The notes: generated from the letters alone by a model not told the origin. A stretch of 64,000 bases of DNA from Nematostella vectensis (GCF_932526225.1 NC_064047.1:1798001-1862000); one strand, 5' to 3'. Shown: positions 56,401 through 62,625, numbered from the stretch's first letter. Program-made: numbers and translations.

Positions 56401-57947
56401 CAGCATTACGGAGGCTCTATGTTATTTAGGAGAACAGACACATGCGATCATCGAACAACACACGATTTGCGCTTCAAGGCAAGTAAATTTAACTTAACGC
56501 AGGCCAAAAAGTCTAAAAACTTTTAAGCGTGGAAAAATTACTTCTTCGTATCGTTAATGTTAGCTTTATTATCGAAGCTCCATACACACGCGATCATCGA
56601 ACAACACGTGCGAAGTAAGAAAGATGTTAAGCATGGAAAATAGATTTCATTCATATAAAAATTGTTCGGTGTTTGATGTTTACATGTGTATTGTGACAGC
56701 AGAAAGCATGTCGCTGTTGCGTAGTCCAGACAATGGAAATGTCACGCATCTCAAGATCTTTACATTCATCTCTCTGTTCTAAAACTTTATTATAACAATC
56801 ATGTAATGTTAGTCTAAAGTATTTTGGTTTCCCCTAGTCTAAAAGCTATTGTACAGCTCGATGATATTTGCAAAACGCGACTTGATATTTTTAGAACTCG
56901 CGGGAAGACCCGGGGAAAAATTGTTAAGATTATGACGTGTCACGCTGTCGCAACCATCAAATCACGCTTTTTCTTTGAGAAACACATAATATTTCCGTAA
57001 ACGAATACAGTTATTAACAAGGATCTCTATTTGATTCTAAATTATTTTTTTTGTGGTTCAAGTTTTGCTTGAACCACATTTCGTGATTTTTACGAATCAA
57101 ATGAGCTCCATGTTTATTCTACGAACGTGATGGATTCACACGGCTTTCGGGTTATTGATTATGAAATCGATCAACTCGAACTGAGAATTGGGAAAAGAAG
57201 TGTCATGGAGTGTTCGGCCTTGTTAGTTTCTTCATAAAGAAATACACCCGCAAATATGCAAGAACAACGGTATTCGCAAGTGATTACGTGTTTTGATTTC
57301 CCTTCGTTCAATGTACGGTATCCCTGCTTGCTGATAATGATAAAACCCTGTGTCACTCTGCCAACAAACATTTAGTATCTGTACATTCTCTGGATTTTCT
57401 GCTGTACAAATTAGCCCATTCGAAATTTGGGAAGATGAAATACGGAGAAATTTGGCTAGAATGCGTTTGCCTTAGAAACGTCGCTCAGGCGAAAATCACC
57501 AAAGATCGGGAGCGTGTAAAACAAAAGAATTTCGGCCGTTACGAAATTTGCCGAAGTTCGGGTGTTTTCGGATGTGCTTGAGGTAATTCAGCGAACTTCA
57601 GCCAATTTCTTTTGCATTACTTTCCGTCAGTAGTGTACAACTTACCTTAATTTTGTAAGCATACAGCTTTGAAAATAAAAATTGGTTAAATACTTACCAA
57701 TTTCAGCAGCAGTGGTCAAAAGTTCACGTAACAAGACTTTGATCTCATTTTTAGCACTTTTATCGTCCAAAGTAGCACCTAGTATGGCATTCTTTAACTG
57801 TTTCCATGAAAGCTCTTGTTCTCGCTGCTTTTTCGCCCTAAGTCTTCTCTTTCTCGCAAGCTCGTCATGGCCGGCTAGTTCCAAATTGGCTGGAGCAGAC
57901 AGCCCAGAGAACGCCCTTAAAGACCCTGTAAGCCTAGGAACCTCCAT
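22980..57947 (-). CDS. ASCC3: ASCC3, activating signal cointegrator 1 complex subunit 3, complete 34-exon gene
   Basis: Exons in transcript order: 57698-57947, 54684-55367, 54338-54408, 53031-53173, 52366-52519, 51287-51412, 50597-50797, 50130-50270, 49817-49981, 48021-48269, 46669-46803, 46098-46289, 41697-41921, 40845-40964, 39909-40073, 38511-38597, 37663-37842, 36765-36990, 35163-35413, 34181-34447, 33133-33255, 32094-32179, 31773-31926, 30966-31124, 30142-30405, 29253-29390, 28369-28622, 27658-27895, 26696-26830, 26492-26547, 25441-25609, 24800-25069, 23889-24092, 22980-23276. All borders are GT/AG and every phase agrees: 6579 nt, 2192 residues (human 2202). It starts [13 protein letters not shown] (human MALPRLTGALRSF). 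Known role: 3'-5' helicase with two Ski2-like cassettes, in the ASC-1 complex (with ASCC1, ASCC2, TRIP4); it splits collided ribosomes and unwinds alkylated DNA for ALKBH3. Introns carry many exon-seeded repeats. Head-to-head with BLOC1S3. Confidence 0.97.
23285..23485. repeat. Intronic repeat, copy A (partner at about 24125-24315)
   Basis: Shares with 24125-24315 the ordered anchors TCACGCCGCCATTTT, CGGCTAATTCAAGCAA and GGTTATTT/GGTCATTT followed by GAAGTTT. Each copy sits just beyond an ASCC3 exon (34 and 33). The pair is either a small dispersed element or a segmental copy of intron. Confidence 0.7.
24125..24315. repeat. Intronic repeat, copy B
   Basis: Diverged partner of 23285-23485 in the same orientation, sharing TCACGCCGCCATTTT and CTCGGCTAATTCAAGCAA. 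No ORF. Confidence 0.7.
25118..25353. mobile_element. TTAA-bounded MITE, copy 3 (diverged)
   Basis: TTAA at 25118-25121 and 25350-25353 with decayed versions of the same inverted ends (ATGTCACCAGTTTTACTTTCGG and its counterpart). It has lost several short stretches relative to the copy at 18364. It lies in ASCC3 intron 31. Confidence 0.8.
26092..26300 (+). mobile_element. tRNA-derived SINE
   Basis: Box A TGGCCCAGGGG near 26098 and box B GGTTCTATTCC near 26149 mark a tRNA-like head. The tail ATTAGGATTTAAATGTGAAGTGCT is shared with the remnant at about 33765-33800, marking a common SINE 3' end. It lies in ASCC3 intron 30. Confidence 0.65.
26970..27340 (-). repeat. Degenerate copies of the ASCC3 exon 28 donor end
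   Basis: The exon 28 end, on plus CTCTCCAGTATTGAGACAGC followed by CCGATAATTCCAGCTCCGCC, echoes at about 27028 (CTCCCGAGTATCGGGACAGACCGACAATTCCGGCTCCGCC), about 27166 (CTTCTCCAATATCGGGACATACCGACAAT) and about 27288 (ATCTCCCCAGTAGTGATACACCGATAATTCCAG). Spacing is about 120-140 bp. Confidence 0.8.
27658..34447 (-). CDS. ASCC3: ASCC3 exons 20-28: second helicase cassette
   Basis: Residues about 1256-1816. Walker [10 protein letters not shown] (about 1359-1367, exon 21), [14 protein letters not shown] (exon 22), [15 protein letters not shown] and Walker B DE|IH split across exons 23 and 24, LSTALAN (exon 24), [14 protein letters not shown] and [12 protein letters not shown] (exon 25), [14 protein letters not shown] (exon 26), [16 protein letters not shown] and [13 protein letters not shown] (exon 27), [17 protein letters not shown] (exon 28). 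Motifs match the family, so this cassette also looks catalytically competent. Confidence 0.96.
27896..28075 (-). repeat. Degenerate copies of the ASCC3 exon 28 acceptor end
   Basis: The exon 28 start and its intron (CTCGGCGTTGAGATGG, CAGTAAACTGGAAAATG and GTCGGTAGACAAAT on plus) echo as ATCGGCATTGAAAGGTAAACTGTAAAATG with GTAGGTAGACAAT (about 27965-28007), and as ACCTAGACGTTAACATGGTCTGCT (about 28021-28045). This exon is thus copied on both sides. Confidence 0.7.
28140..28311. mobile_element. Short hAT-like MITE, second copy
   Basis: The right end matches that of 17808-17975 (inverted CAGGGGCGTAGCCAGGATTT). The left end is GC-rich (GGGGGTGTGGCCAGGGGG) and decayed, so its border is approximate. 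No ORF. In ASCC3 intron 27. Confidence 0.55.
28905..29235. repeat. CAT/CAC-rich simple repeat
   Basis: Interrupted ATC/ACC trinucleotide sequence in ASCC3 intron 26, ending 17 bases before exon 26. A stretch of about 130 bp (with CGTCACCATCATAAACGTT/CGTCACCATCATGAACGTT) is duplicated within it. Open frames here are artefacts. Confidence 0.85.
29660..30141 (-). repeat. Array of the ASCC3 exon 25 donor end, rich in CACGTG boxes
   Basis: About ten units of 35-46 bp. The real border on plus is GATGCTCAC|CTCCTCTTCAGGCATGTG; copies read GATGCTTACCTCCTCTTCAGGCATGTGA and similar (for instance about 29930, 29895 and 29855). Between donor copies lies (T)GACGTCACGTGAT, giving nine CACGTG palindromes and several TGACGTCA sites in 0.45 kb. 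Confidence 0.85.
31440..31772 (-). repeat. 114-bp array of the ASCC3 exon 23 donor end
   Basis: Copies start at 31541 and 31655, exactly 114 bp apart and 114 from the real border (31769), with a partial copy before 31541. Each carries CTACCTC..AATAATAA.CAGATTGACTTGTTTGACATAGCTACGCGTCTGCCAGC, that is the donor plus about 60 bases of exon 23, with intron between. Confidence 0.92.
32460..33115. repeat. 21-bp minisatellite between ASCC3 exons 22 and 21
   Basis: About 30 copies of a 21-bp unit GGGAGTGACTCGGTACAATTC with variants (GCAGTGACTCGGTACTATTC near the right end). The unit is a multiple of three, so both strands stay open by chance. No match to the neighbouring exons. Confidence 0.93.
33470..34180 (-). 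repeat. About 105-bp array of the ASCC3 exon 20 donor end
   Basis: The real border on plus is CCATAC|CTGTGTCTGCACAGGGTTGAAGTGCG; copies read CCATACGTATCTGTACGAGG (about 33474), CCTGTATCTGTACGGGGTTATG (about 33868), CCTGCATCTGCACGGGGTAGTG (about 33969) and CCTGTATCTGCACGGGGTTGTG (about 34078). GCGTGACGTCACGGTG lies between them. A SINE tail (about 33662-33840) interrupts the array. Confidence 0.85.
33662..33840 (+). mobile_element. SINE remnant inside the exon 20 array
   Basis: Shares ATTAGGATTTTAAATGTGAAGCGCT with the SINE tail at about 26250-26275 and ends AAGCGCTACATAAATGTCAATT. The GGGTGGCCCTCTCAACC start echoes box A of that SINE; box B is not intact. Confidence 0.5.
35163..40964 (-). 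CDS. ASCC3: ASCC3 exons 14-19: first Sec63-like unit
   Basis: Residues about 913-1255. [19 protein letters not shown] and YGIPHKD (exon 14), [22 protein letters not shown] (exon 15), then [23 protein letters not shown] (exon 17), [13 protein letters not shown] (exon 18), [13 protein letters not shown] and [20 protein letters not shown] (exon 19). This is the winged-helix, ratchet, helix-hairpin-helix and Ig-like part that follows the first helicase core. Exon 14 uses a weak donor, GTTCGT. Confidence 0.95.
35419..36588. repeat. 35-bp minisatellite next to the ASCC3 exon 19 acceptor
   Basis: About 33 nearly identical copies of a 35-bp unit, GTGTATAATGTGAGATACGAACACATAATCAAGGG. It starts 6 bases outside exon 19, and the first partial unit (TGAGATCATAATGAAAGGGTGTATA) includes sequence touching the acceptor. 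Variants (GTATAG, GTATGA, GACACG) recur in blocks, which suggests higher-order amplification. Confidence 0.95.
36590..36745. mobile_element. Fragment related to the MITE at 43852-43996
   Basis: Its right part inverted (CTTCATCCTCTGAAACCCAG) resembles the end of the 43852 element, and both hold CGGGAGAGAAG inside. The left end is not recognisable and a poly-C run interrupts it. Lies in ASCC3 intron 18. Confidence 0.4.
38178..38459. mobile_element. hAT-like MITE with CAGGGGCGGAT ends
   Basis: Left end CAGGGGCGGATACAGG and right end inverted CAGGGGTGGATCCAG. TAAAT lies on both sides, a possible short target duplication. It is 282 bp, without ORF, in ASCC3 intron 16. Confidence 0.7.
38655..39055 (+). 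mobile_element. tRNA-derived SINE, near full length
   Basis: The tRNA-like head has box A TAGCTCAGTGA (about 38668) and box B GGTCCGAACCC (about 38711). A long body (GATAAGGACGTTAAGCCGGAGGTCCCGT) follows, and the tail TTAAAGTGCGCTATACAAATGAC is typical of a SINE borrowing a LINE 3' end. About 400 bp, in ASCC3 intron 15. Confidence 0.8.
39385..39908 (-). repeat. 64-bp array of the ASCC3 exon 15 donor end
   Basis: Eight copies at an exact 64-bp pitch (CCTTACC or variant at 39391, 39455, 39519, 39583, 39647, 39711, 39775, 39839; real border at 39903). Each unit is nearly the whole exon end (CTCAATAGTATCGAACTCGATGTAGAAGT..CTGGTCGTGTTATCGAGGTCGG on plus) plus the donor, with almost no intron between. 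Most copies keep a consensus GTAAGG donor. Confidence 0.95.
40965..41410 (-). repeat. 142-bp array of the ASCC3 exon 14 acceptor end
   Basis: ATTCCACCGCTTCGTTTACATTAGTAACAGTACCAAGACAAAT with the acceptor CTAC recurs at 41064, 41206 and 41346 after the real one at 40922. The copies are nearly identical to the exon, including the acceptor AG and about 43 exon bases, with about 95 bases of intron in each unit. Confidence 0.95.
41697..50797 (-). CDS. ASCC3: ASCC3 exons 7-13: first helicase cassette (RecA1/RecA2)
   Basis: Residues about 477-912. Walker A APTGAGKT (about 510-517, exon 7), motif Ia [10 protein letters not shown] and TGDMQL (exon 8), TTPEKWD and Walker B DEVH (about 622-625, exon 9), motif III LSATLPN (exon 10), [13 protein letters not shown] (exon 11), HHAGMLR and [15 protein letters not shown] (exon 12), and motif [10 protein letters not shown] (about 859-866, exon 13). 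All catalytic motifs look intact, so the cassette should be an active ATPase. Exons 9-12 each have exon-derived repeats in the adjoining intron. Confidence 0.96.
42839..43797 (+). pseudogene. Class A (rhodopsin-like) GPCR pseudogene in ASCC3 intron 12, opposite strand
   Basis: In one frame from 42878 come part of TM1 ([16 protein letters not shown]), TM2 ([14 protein letters not shown]), TM3 with an ERSY version of the DRY motif ([17 protein letters not shown]) and TM4 ([14 protein letters not shown]), then a stop at about 43247. TM5 is not recognisable. TM6 ([20 protein letters not shown]) follows at 43430-43495 and ends in a stop. TM7 lies in another frame ([25 protein letters not shown]), with NSAVNVLVY in place of NPxxY. 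No start codon or full N-terminus is present. The parts resemble anthozoan orphan GPCRs; I cannot name the ligand class. Confidence 0.85.
43852..43996. mobile_element. MITE with 9-bp target duplication (Mutator-like)
   Basis: A 145-bp element with inverted ends CATCCTCGGGAACCCAGG and CATCCTCGGGTACCCAGG, flanked by identical 9-bp TGACTTTTT (43843-43851 and 43997-44005). A 9-bp duplication suits Mutator-type elements. It inserted between the GPCR tail and its 86-bp array. Confidence 0.88.
44060..44610 (+). repeat. 86-bp satellite derived from the GPCR pseudogene tail
   Basis: CCATCGACTAACCATGACAACTC recurs at 44086, 44171, 44257, 44343, 44429 and 44515 (pitch 85-86). The unit, with ACGACAAACAACGAAGGAAGGTG and AACCTCGAA, matches the GPCR C-tail coding end at about 43715-43800 (GTACGACAAACGACGAAGAAAGGTG, CCATCGACTAGACAAGACAACCTG). 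Confidence 0.9.
45370..46097 (-). repeat. Degenerate copies of the ASCC3 exon 12 donor end
   Basis: The exon border on plus (AGTACCTTGATAATGACGGCGTG then GGTTAACGCCCCAAGC) is echoed four times: AGGTACTTGACGGCAGGTTGACGCCCAAAGCC (about 45384), AGTGCCTTGATGATGTCAGTG (about 45491), GATACCTTTGATGACAGCATG (about 45625) and AGTACCTTAATAATGACGGTG with GCTGACGCTTCAAGCC (about 45811). Spacers are C/T-rich. Confidence 0.8.
46804..46985 (-). repeat. Copies of the ASCC3 exon 11 acceptor end
   Basis: GAACAAACACCATGACCTGAAGAGACAAATAA, which spans the first 15-20 exon bases and the acceptor, recurs about 46831, 46873 and 46918, with the spacer ATAATTATAGAAC. Unit about 42-48 bp. Confidence 0.88.
47155..47495. 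repeat. (ATTATC)n microsatellite, about 310 bp pure
   Basis: ATTATC hexamers run uninterrupted for about 50 units, with ATT-only ends. In-frame HYHYHY and IMIMIM peptides are artefacts. In ASCC3 intron 10. Confidence 0.97.
47571..47975. repeat. 18-22-bp degenerate minisatellite headed by a palindrome
   Basis: About 16 copies of GTCAGAACTTTTCGTAAACAG or close variants from about 47675 to 47970. The perfect 20-bp palindrome ACCTGTTTAC/GTAAACAGGT lies at 47571-47590, and half of it is part of the unit. In ASCC3 intron 10. Confidence 0.85.
48285..49432 (-). repeat. 91-bp array of the ASCC3 exon 10 acceptor end (13 copies)
   Basis: CAGATGGTTAGG starts at 48298, 48389, 48480 and every 91 bp to 49390 (last partial). 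Each unit holds about 60 exon bases, including the codons for helicase motif III (LSATLPN), the acceptor TTGTAG and about 30 intron bases. All copies share changes absent from the exon (for example ATGCAAATCCTAGACTG for ATGCGAATCATGGACTG), so one early copy diverged and was then amplified. Confidence 0.97.
49620..49816 (-). repeat. About 80-bp copies of the ASCC3 exon 9 donor end
   Basis: GATGATTACCTGTCGTAATGTCCTCGC at the real donor recurs as GATGATTTCCTGTTGTAACGTCCTCGC (about 49670) and GATGATTACCTGTCGTAACGTCCTCGC (about 49741), with TTACTCGGAAATGCC before each. A further partial end (AACGTCCTTGC) lies at about 49619. Confidence 0.9.
51287..57947 (-). CDS. ASCC3: ASCC3 exons 1-6: N-terminal region (residues 1-476)
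   Basis: Exon 1 begins [13 protein letters not shown]; exon 2 (684 nt) covers the divergent helical region and ends in the [22 protein letters not shown] block (human DLLGPEGLELIEKLL). Exons 3-5 give YGCQVVVQ, a lysine/arginine-rich helix ([15 protein letters not shown]) and RYPHVYD; exon 6 ends PISQLDE just before the first helicase cassette. In the human protein this part docks ASCC2. Intron 1 (2.3 kb) holds a 1.46-kb inverted-repeat transposon. Confidence 0.93.
51440..52335. repeat. About 21-24-bp minisatellite AAGTGATCACAACACAGAAC, split by unique sequence
   Basis: Degenerate units rich in the TGATCA palindrome cover about 51440-51760 and 52090-52335. The 330 bp between them (about 51765-52085) are unrelated and may be an insertion. 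It begins soon after the exon 6 acceptor but does not copy the exon. Confidence 0.85.
56171..57630. mobile_element. 1.46-kb non-autonomous TIR transposon in ASCC3 intron 1
   Basis: The ends CTGACGGAAAGTAATGCAAA run as inverted repeats for about 50 bp (first 29 perfect), with TA outside each end (56169-56170 and 57631-57632), as in Tc1/mariner-like elements. Many GCCGAAATTTCGG-type palindromes lie near both ends, and a stretch with CGATCATCGAACAACAC is duplicated inside. I find no transposase ORF. Confidence 0.9.
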
Positions 57948-58627
57948 TATAAGCTAAGCACCTATCAAAGGGTCACATGGCCAATTTGGCTATCTCTGGG
58001 CTAAACGAAAAGGGAAAAGAACAGAAAAAAATCCCACACAAGCTAGATGATTCACGACATTTTTCAATGAAATGCAATTTTAGCCGGGCGTTCCTTGCTC
58101 CGTGGTGCAATGCTAGACCCAGTCTCCACGAAGGGCAATCTTTTCTTTTCGCTGCTTTAGAAAAAAGTAGATGCACAGAAATCTATAAGAAAGGCTTCTG
58201 TATACAAAACATGATTCTATCTTCTACCTTATCTTCGTTCCCCACAATTGCATCTTATTCGCTTGTTTTTTGGTATACCTGTGTACATAGTTAGCGCGAT
58301 GGATTATGGGAAAACATCCTCGAAGCAACATGCAATGACCAATCTCTTCACTCAAAATACAGACGTTCTAAGGTACATTAATGGCTATTGTTTTTTGCTT
58401 AGTCGTATTTCAGGCTATTCATGCTACATTTAAAGTTCAAAAATACACTTAAACCCAAAAGATCCTCAGCTATTGCGTTGAATATATCGCTCCCGTTATT
58501 GTGTTGGGTTATTTCCCGTTATTACTACTGTAGCATTTTGCCGTCCTCCCAGAAATTTACTTGTTTTCTTCTTTCAGATAAGCATTGTAAAATCCAGATA
58601 TCAGCTTAGTCGACACCGAAAGCCATA
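57948..58627. promoter_or_regulatory. Bidirectional promoter region of ASCC3 and BLOC1S3
   Basis: The two start codons lie 680 bp apart on opposite strands, so both 5' UTRs and promoters must fall here unless upstream noncoding exons exist. No TATA box stands out on either side. No other gene is visible. Positions of transcription starts are inferred, not seen. Confidence 0.5.
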
Positions 58628-61114
58628 ATGAGCTCAAACGTGACCTCAGGGGAAGGTGACGAATCAGATGATGATACATGTCAATCACTGTCATTCATGA
58701 AGAATACAATGGTTACGAGTACAATGGTGTCCGGTGAAGCATCAGAAACTGATGAGGAAGATGATGCTGATGATCAACAGGAATCAGCTGATGATGACAA
58801 AATGCACCAAGAACCAGTAGAGATAGATATTGGGGATACTGCTATACCTATAAAAATTGATAATCTGGAGGTGGAAGATCCTTTGGCCACAAAACAGAGC
58901 AAAGTCAGACGACAGAAACTTGTCTTCAAACATGATACGTAAGTATCAATGAGATCTTTTCGATCTTACTATTGGATAGGAATCCAGAAATGTGTCCCTC
59001 ATTAAGAGTAAATCTTGTACTGTGAAGCCATAAACAGCTCCACGCTACCAGACCTTTCATATCTGCAGAAATGGGTTTGATTCCTCTGGTAGAGACATGG
59101 AGAATATGTGAAGCTTTCCTAAATACATGACTGATTCTGTATTGTGCTATGTGAACACTTGCATATTTTATGTTTTTTTCTTTCCATGACATCCTCCGCC
59201 TGTACAGACCTATGCACAGGAAGCTTAGTGAGTATTGGTGTGACGGAGTCACTGTTATATTAATTAGTGGAACTGTCTAGAACATTCTTTATGTGCAGGC
59301 TCTCACGCTTGGAACATTGACTCAGAAGTTTATGATAAAGAAATGGATGATGTAATGTTTCTATTATTAGTAACATTAGTACATTAGTAACAATTATGAT
59401 GTAATTAGGTATATTTAGAAACACCCAAGAGTATATAAAGAAGCTCGCTCATGAAATAGGGGTTACAGTAAGTTGTGAAACAGCACGAAGGCTATGCTTA
59501 TCTAGGAGGAATCCAAGACCCGATAACAGAATCGTGTTATGTCTTCATGGAAAGAATTATAAAGTCTGTTGTGTATTAGATTGCGTTGGATTGTAGCCAT
59601 TCTAGTCCACGTCAATTGGTTATAAAAAAAGTAAACACCGGTGTTGCGAAAACCACCTGAGTTTGAGCCAGATTATGTTGCGTTTCTCACTGGCTGAACT
59701 GGTTTTTTTTTTTCAAAATGTTTACCTTGTTCAAGTTAAATCTGATTGGTCAAAGTTGTTAAGCATGGCCTGCTTTCTGTGTCCTCACTGTAAATATGGT
59801 TAGAGAAATGGTACCATTCTAGTGTTTCAGAAATCTAAATTTAACCATTTAACCATTATTTCACCAAAGCTGTATGTATAGTCTATGCTGATCAATGTCC
59901 ATCTTTATTGTCAGGTAACTTACTGTATATCTTTCTGTATATGGGTGTGACAGCGGTCCAATGTTGAATCTACTTTGGCTGATGTCTTTGGTCTTCTGGT
60001 GCTTGGAAGTATAAGAATACTTAACACAAAGACTTTTAAGTGTTATCTGTTTTGGTGTGTTAAAAATATTTTCAAGCTCCGAAGTAGCCTAGTAGAGGGC
60101 ACCACACAACTTTACAAGGCAGCCTCCAACAAGCTGCAGAGCTCTGGATTCTTTCTGAATAAGGCACAATTTAACACACAGACTTTTAAGTGTTAACTAT
60201 TTTGGTGTGTTAAAAATATTTTCAGGGGAGAGAAATCTTCAGCTCCGAAGTAGCCTAGTAGAGGGCACCACACAACTTTACAAGGCAGCCTCCAACAAGC
60301 TGCAGAGCTCTGGATTCTTTCTGAATAAGGCACAGGCTGCTGCTGAGGTAAATGACGAACTTGGAACTTCTCCTAACCATGGTTTTTCCATCAGAGTGAC
60401 TGTGTAACGAAAGGTTTCATTTGTTTTACTTTGTGACAGGGTAGAGGGTCTTTTTGGGAAAGGAGGTTTGATTTTTTATCATATTGATATCAATGTTAAT
60501 TGAGTGTTTCAGTTGGTTTTAGCTATCGATCATGGGGAGGGGTCTCTCTATAAAAGTAGATGGGGGTGATCATCCTTTGGGCCACAAAAATTCTACCAAC
60601 CGATATCACTAAGGGGGAAGGGTTCAAAGATTCTTCCCTTTCTGCTATCCATTAGGGGTCCCATGTCAATGGATCATCCCATCAAATAACACCAGGATTT
60701 GAAGACTTTCATAAAGATGACAGCACTCTTCAAACTCATCAGAGATAAGATGTGCTGAATGAGGAATACTAAAAATGTGTTAGTTTTAGTGCAATCTCTT
60801 AGGTTTAGAAATTTGCGTCTACCACACTTAATGCACTTTCTCTTAGGGGTAACAGTTAATGATCACCACACCCAAAGTGCCATGCCTTAGGGTTAAAATA
60901 GATTTTGCCGACAATCACACCCCTTTTTTTGCCCCTCTTCCCCTGGGCTATCAGTTTCAAGGACACTATTCATTCAGTTCTTTATCTGTTTCAGGAGGTT
61001 GCATATCAGTCTAAAGTCATTCTAGAAGACCTGGATGCCCTGCAAGTGGCTCTTCAAAGCATTGTGGACATGTCCGTCTTGCCAACAATACACACAAAGT
61101 ACTCTTCATCATAA
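58628..61114 (+). CDS. BLOC1S3: Probable BLOC1S3 (BLOC-1 subunit 3)
   Basis: Recognised exons: 58628-58938, 60226-60347 and 60995-61114 (stop TAA). Exon 1 is acidic and contains VSGEASETDEE, matching the GEA(T/A)ETDSE repeats of vertebrate BLOC1S3. The second gives LQLRSSLVEGTTQLYKAASNKLQ and the third EVAYQSKVILEDLDALQVALQSIVDMSVLPTIH, helical and aligning with the human end (..LRLAESQARLDHDV.. and RLLPDI). Known role: BLOC-1 complex, sorting to lysosome-related organelles. Exon 1 ends in phase 2 while 60226 needs phase 1, so a small exon of length 3n+2 is missing from my model or a border differs. A truncated copy of the middle exon lies just upstream (60067-60168). Confidence 0.72.
60015..60225 (+). 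repeat. Duplicated intron/exon block of BLOC1S3
   Basis: About 150 bp (GACTTTTAAGTGTTA..TTTGGTGTGTTAAAAATATTTTCA, then LRSSLVEGTTQLYKAASNKLQSSGFFLNKAQ) occurs at 60031 and again at 60181. The first copy lacks the 14 bases after the acceptor (GGGAGAGAAATCTT) and lacks the GAG|GTAAAT donor, so only the second looks like a normal exon. Confidence 0.92.
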
Positions 61115-62625
61115 TATGCACTTGTCCCAGATTATACAAACCGAATGCTTGTCATGGTCTTAGGGGCCCGCATTTCTTACCAATTTCACATAACATACTC
61201 ATCAGACTGATAGATATTGAAGCACAAGAGGCTTAAAAGGTTGTTTCTGTATAGAGTATGTAACAGATTATTAGTTTCGGAATCATTCTAGATTATCTGC
61301 TAGTCAACTAAGAAGCAGTGCAAAACTTCCGCATGTTTGAACCTTTGGGATTGAATGATCATTTATTAGATTGTATCAGGGATGGCAGTCCTAATCATGA
61401 CTTCACTGTGAAATTATGCATATACCTAGCCAGGATAATGAGTGTGTGTGGGGGGATGGACGTTTACCCAAGAGCACTTTTTCTAGGTATTTATCCTAGC
61501 TCACTGTCTTACTGAATTCTCGTTCACCAGAGCAGACCTTCCAGTGGTGTGGTGTAATTCCTTCCATCCCCTCCCCCCTCATCCTCCTGGCTACTGGATT
61601 GTATATATGGCTAGATGATTTAAAAGATATAGAATTTATAAAAATAGAAGTATGTTTATAAGATATCATCTGAAATTAAAAACTTCTTTCTGTGCCTGTG
61701 CGTGATCCTTTTACCTTAGAAAACAGATTCAGATGTTGCCAAACACAGCATTATAAATATTTACAGTAACATTGTACACAGAAACTGTATATCACAAAAG
61801 GTTGTGGAGTGCAAAATTTCAGGCATTTTCATTGAACGATCGTCAAATACTACACATTTTCCTTAGCCCGAGTATCAAGCAATATTTTTCTTTAAAGGAA
61901 ACGAAAAAAGGGCTTTACTCTCGGACTACATTTTCCGTATAATAAACTTCTGACTTCGCAAAAAGAGCGTTAATATTTTTTTTAAGTACAAAACATGCAT
62001 TTATTGGTTTTGATTTTAACAATGGTATACAAAAATAAAATACAATGATGAACAAAACAAACAAAAAAGCAACATTTTATTGTCCGGGAGCAATTACGTT
62101 TTAGATAAATCGCCTCTAGTTGATAAAAATGCAGAATCATCTAAACAAAACTTCAATTGAAATTCAAACCGCATGCATTAATCCATACTGCCCTGTTATT
62201 GTTTCACCTGGGTGAAACAAATTGGAACAATGGAGAATTTGAATCGAATTTAAACACACGCGCACAAACAGTTAGGCAAGATGACACCCTTGCCTCGTTT
62301 TACTCATGACTCAGCTGACTGCCTTGATTTACAGAGATACCTGATATAGCCTTACTGCACGAGGAGACCCAACGCGGCAAAGGGGGGGGCACTTATTTAT
62401 TAATTGTGGTAATCGCTGTTACACATGAATTGAGCAGTAAGTTATGAATGCTCCACTACAGTTTTTTTTGGGGGGGATCCCCTACCCCGTAAGTAAGCCT
62501 GCGGTGAAAGGCTGGTTAAAGTGAAAACAATAAGCAGTGCGAGGTACAATGTATGTATACGATAACCACTCATACATAGGGGCGGTCATCTTACCTCCCC
62601 CTGGCTGAGCCCCGCCACATATGCA
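61115..62625. other. 3' region of BLOC1S3 and upstream region of the MMP gene
   Basis: Holds the BLOC1S3 3' UTR (possible AATAAA at 61941-61946), AT-rich spacer and a 22-bp near-perfect palindrome TTGTTTCACC-TG-GGTGAAACAA at 62199-62220. No further gene recognised; the open frame at 61318-61515 has no family resemblance. Confidence 0.5.

Noticed and set aside
61318-61515. Extra 3' exon of BLOC1S3
   Set aside because: No acceptor in phase, no family similarity, and the preceding exon already ends in a stop at the family's normal C-terminus.
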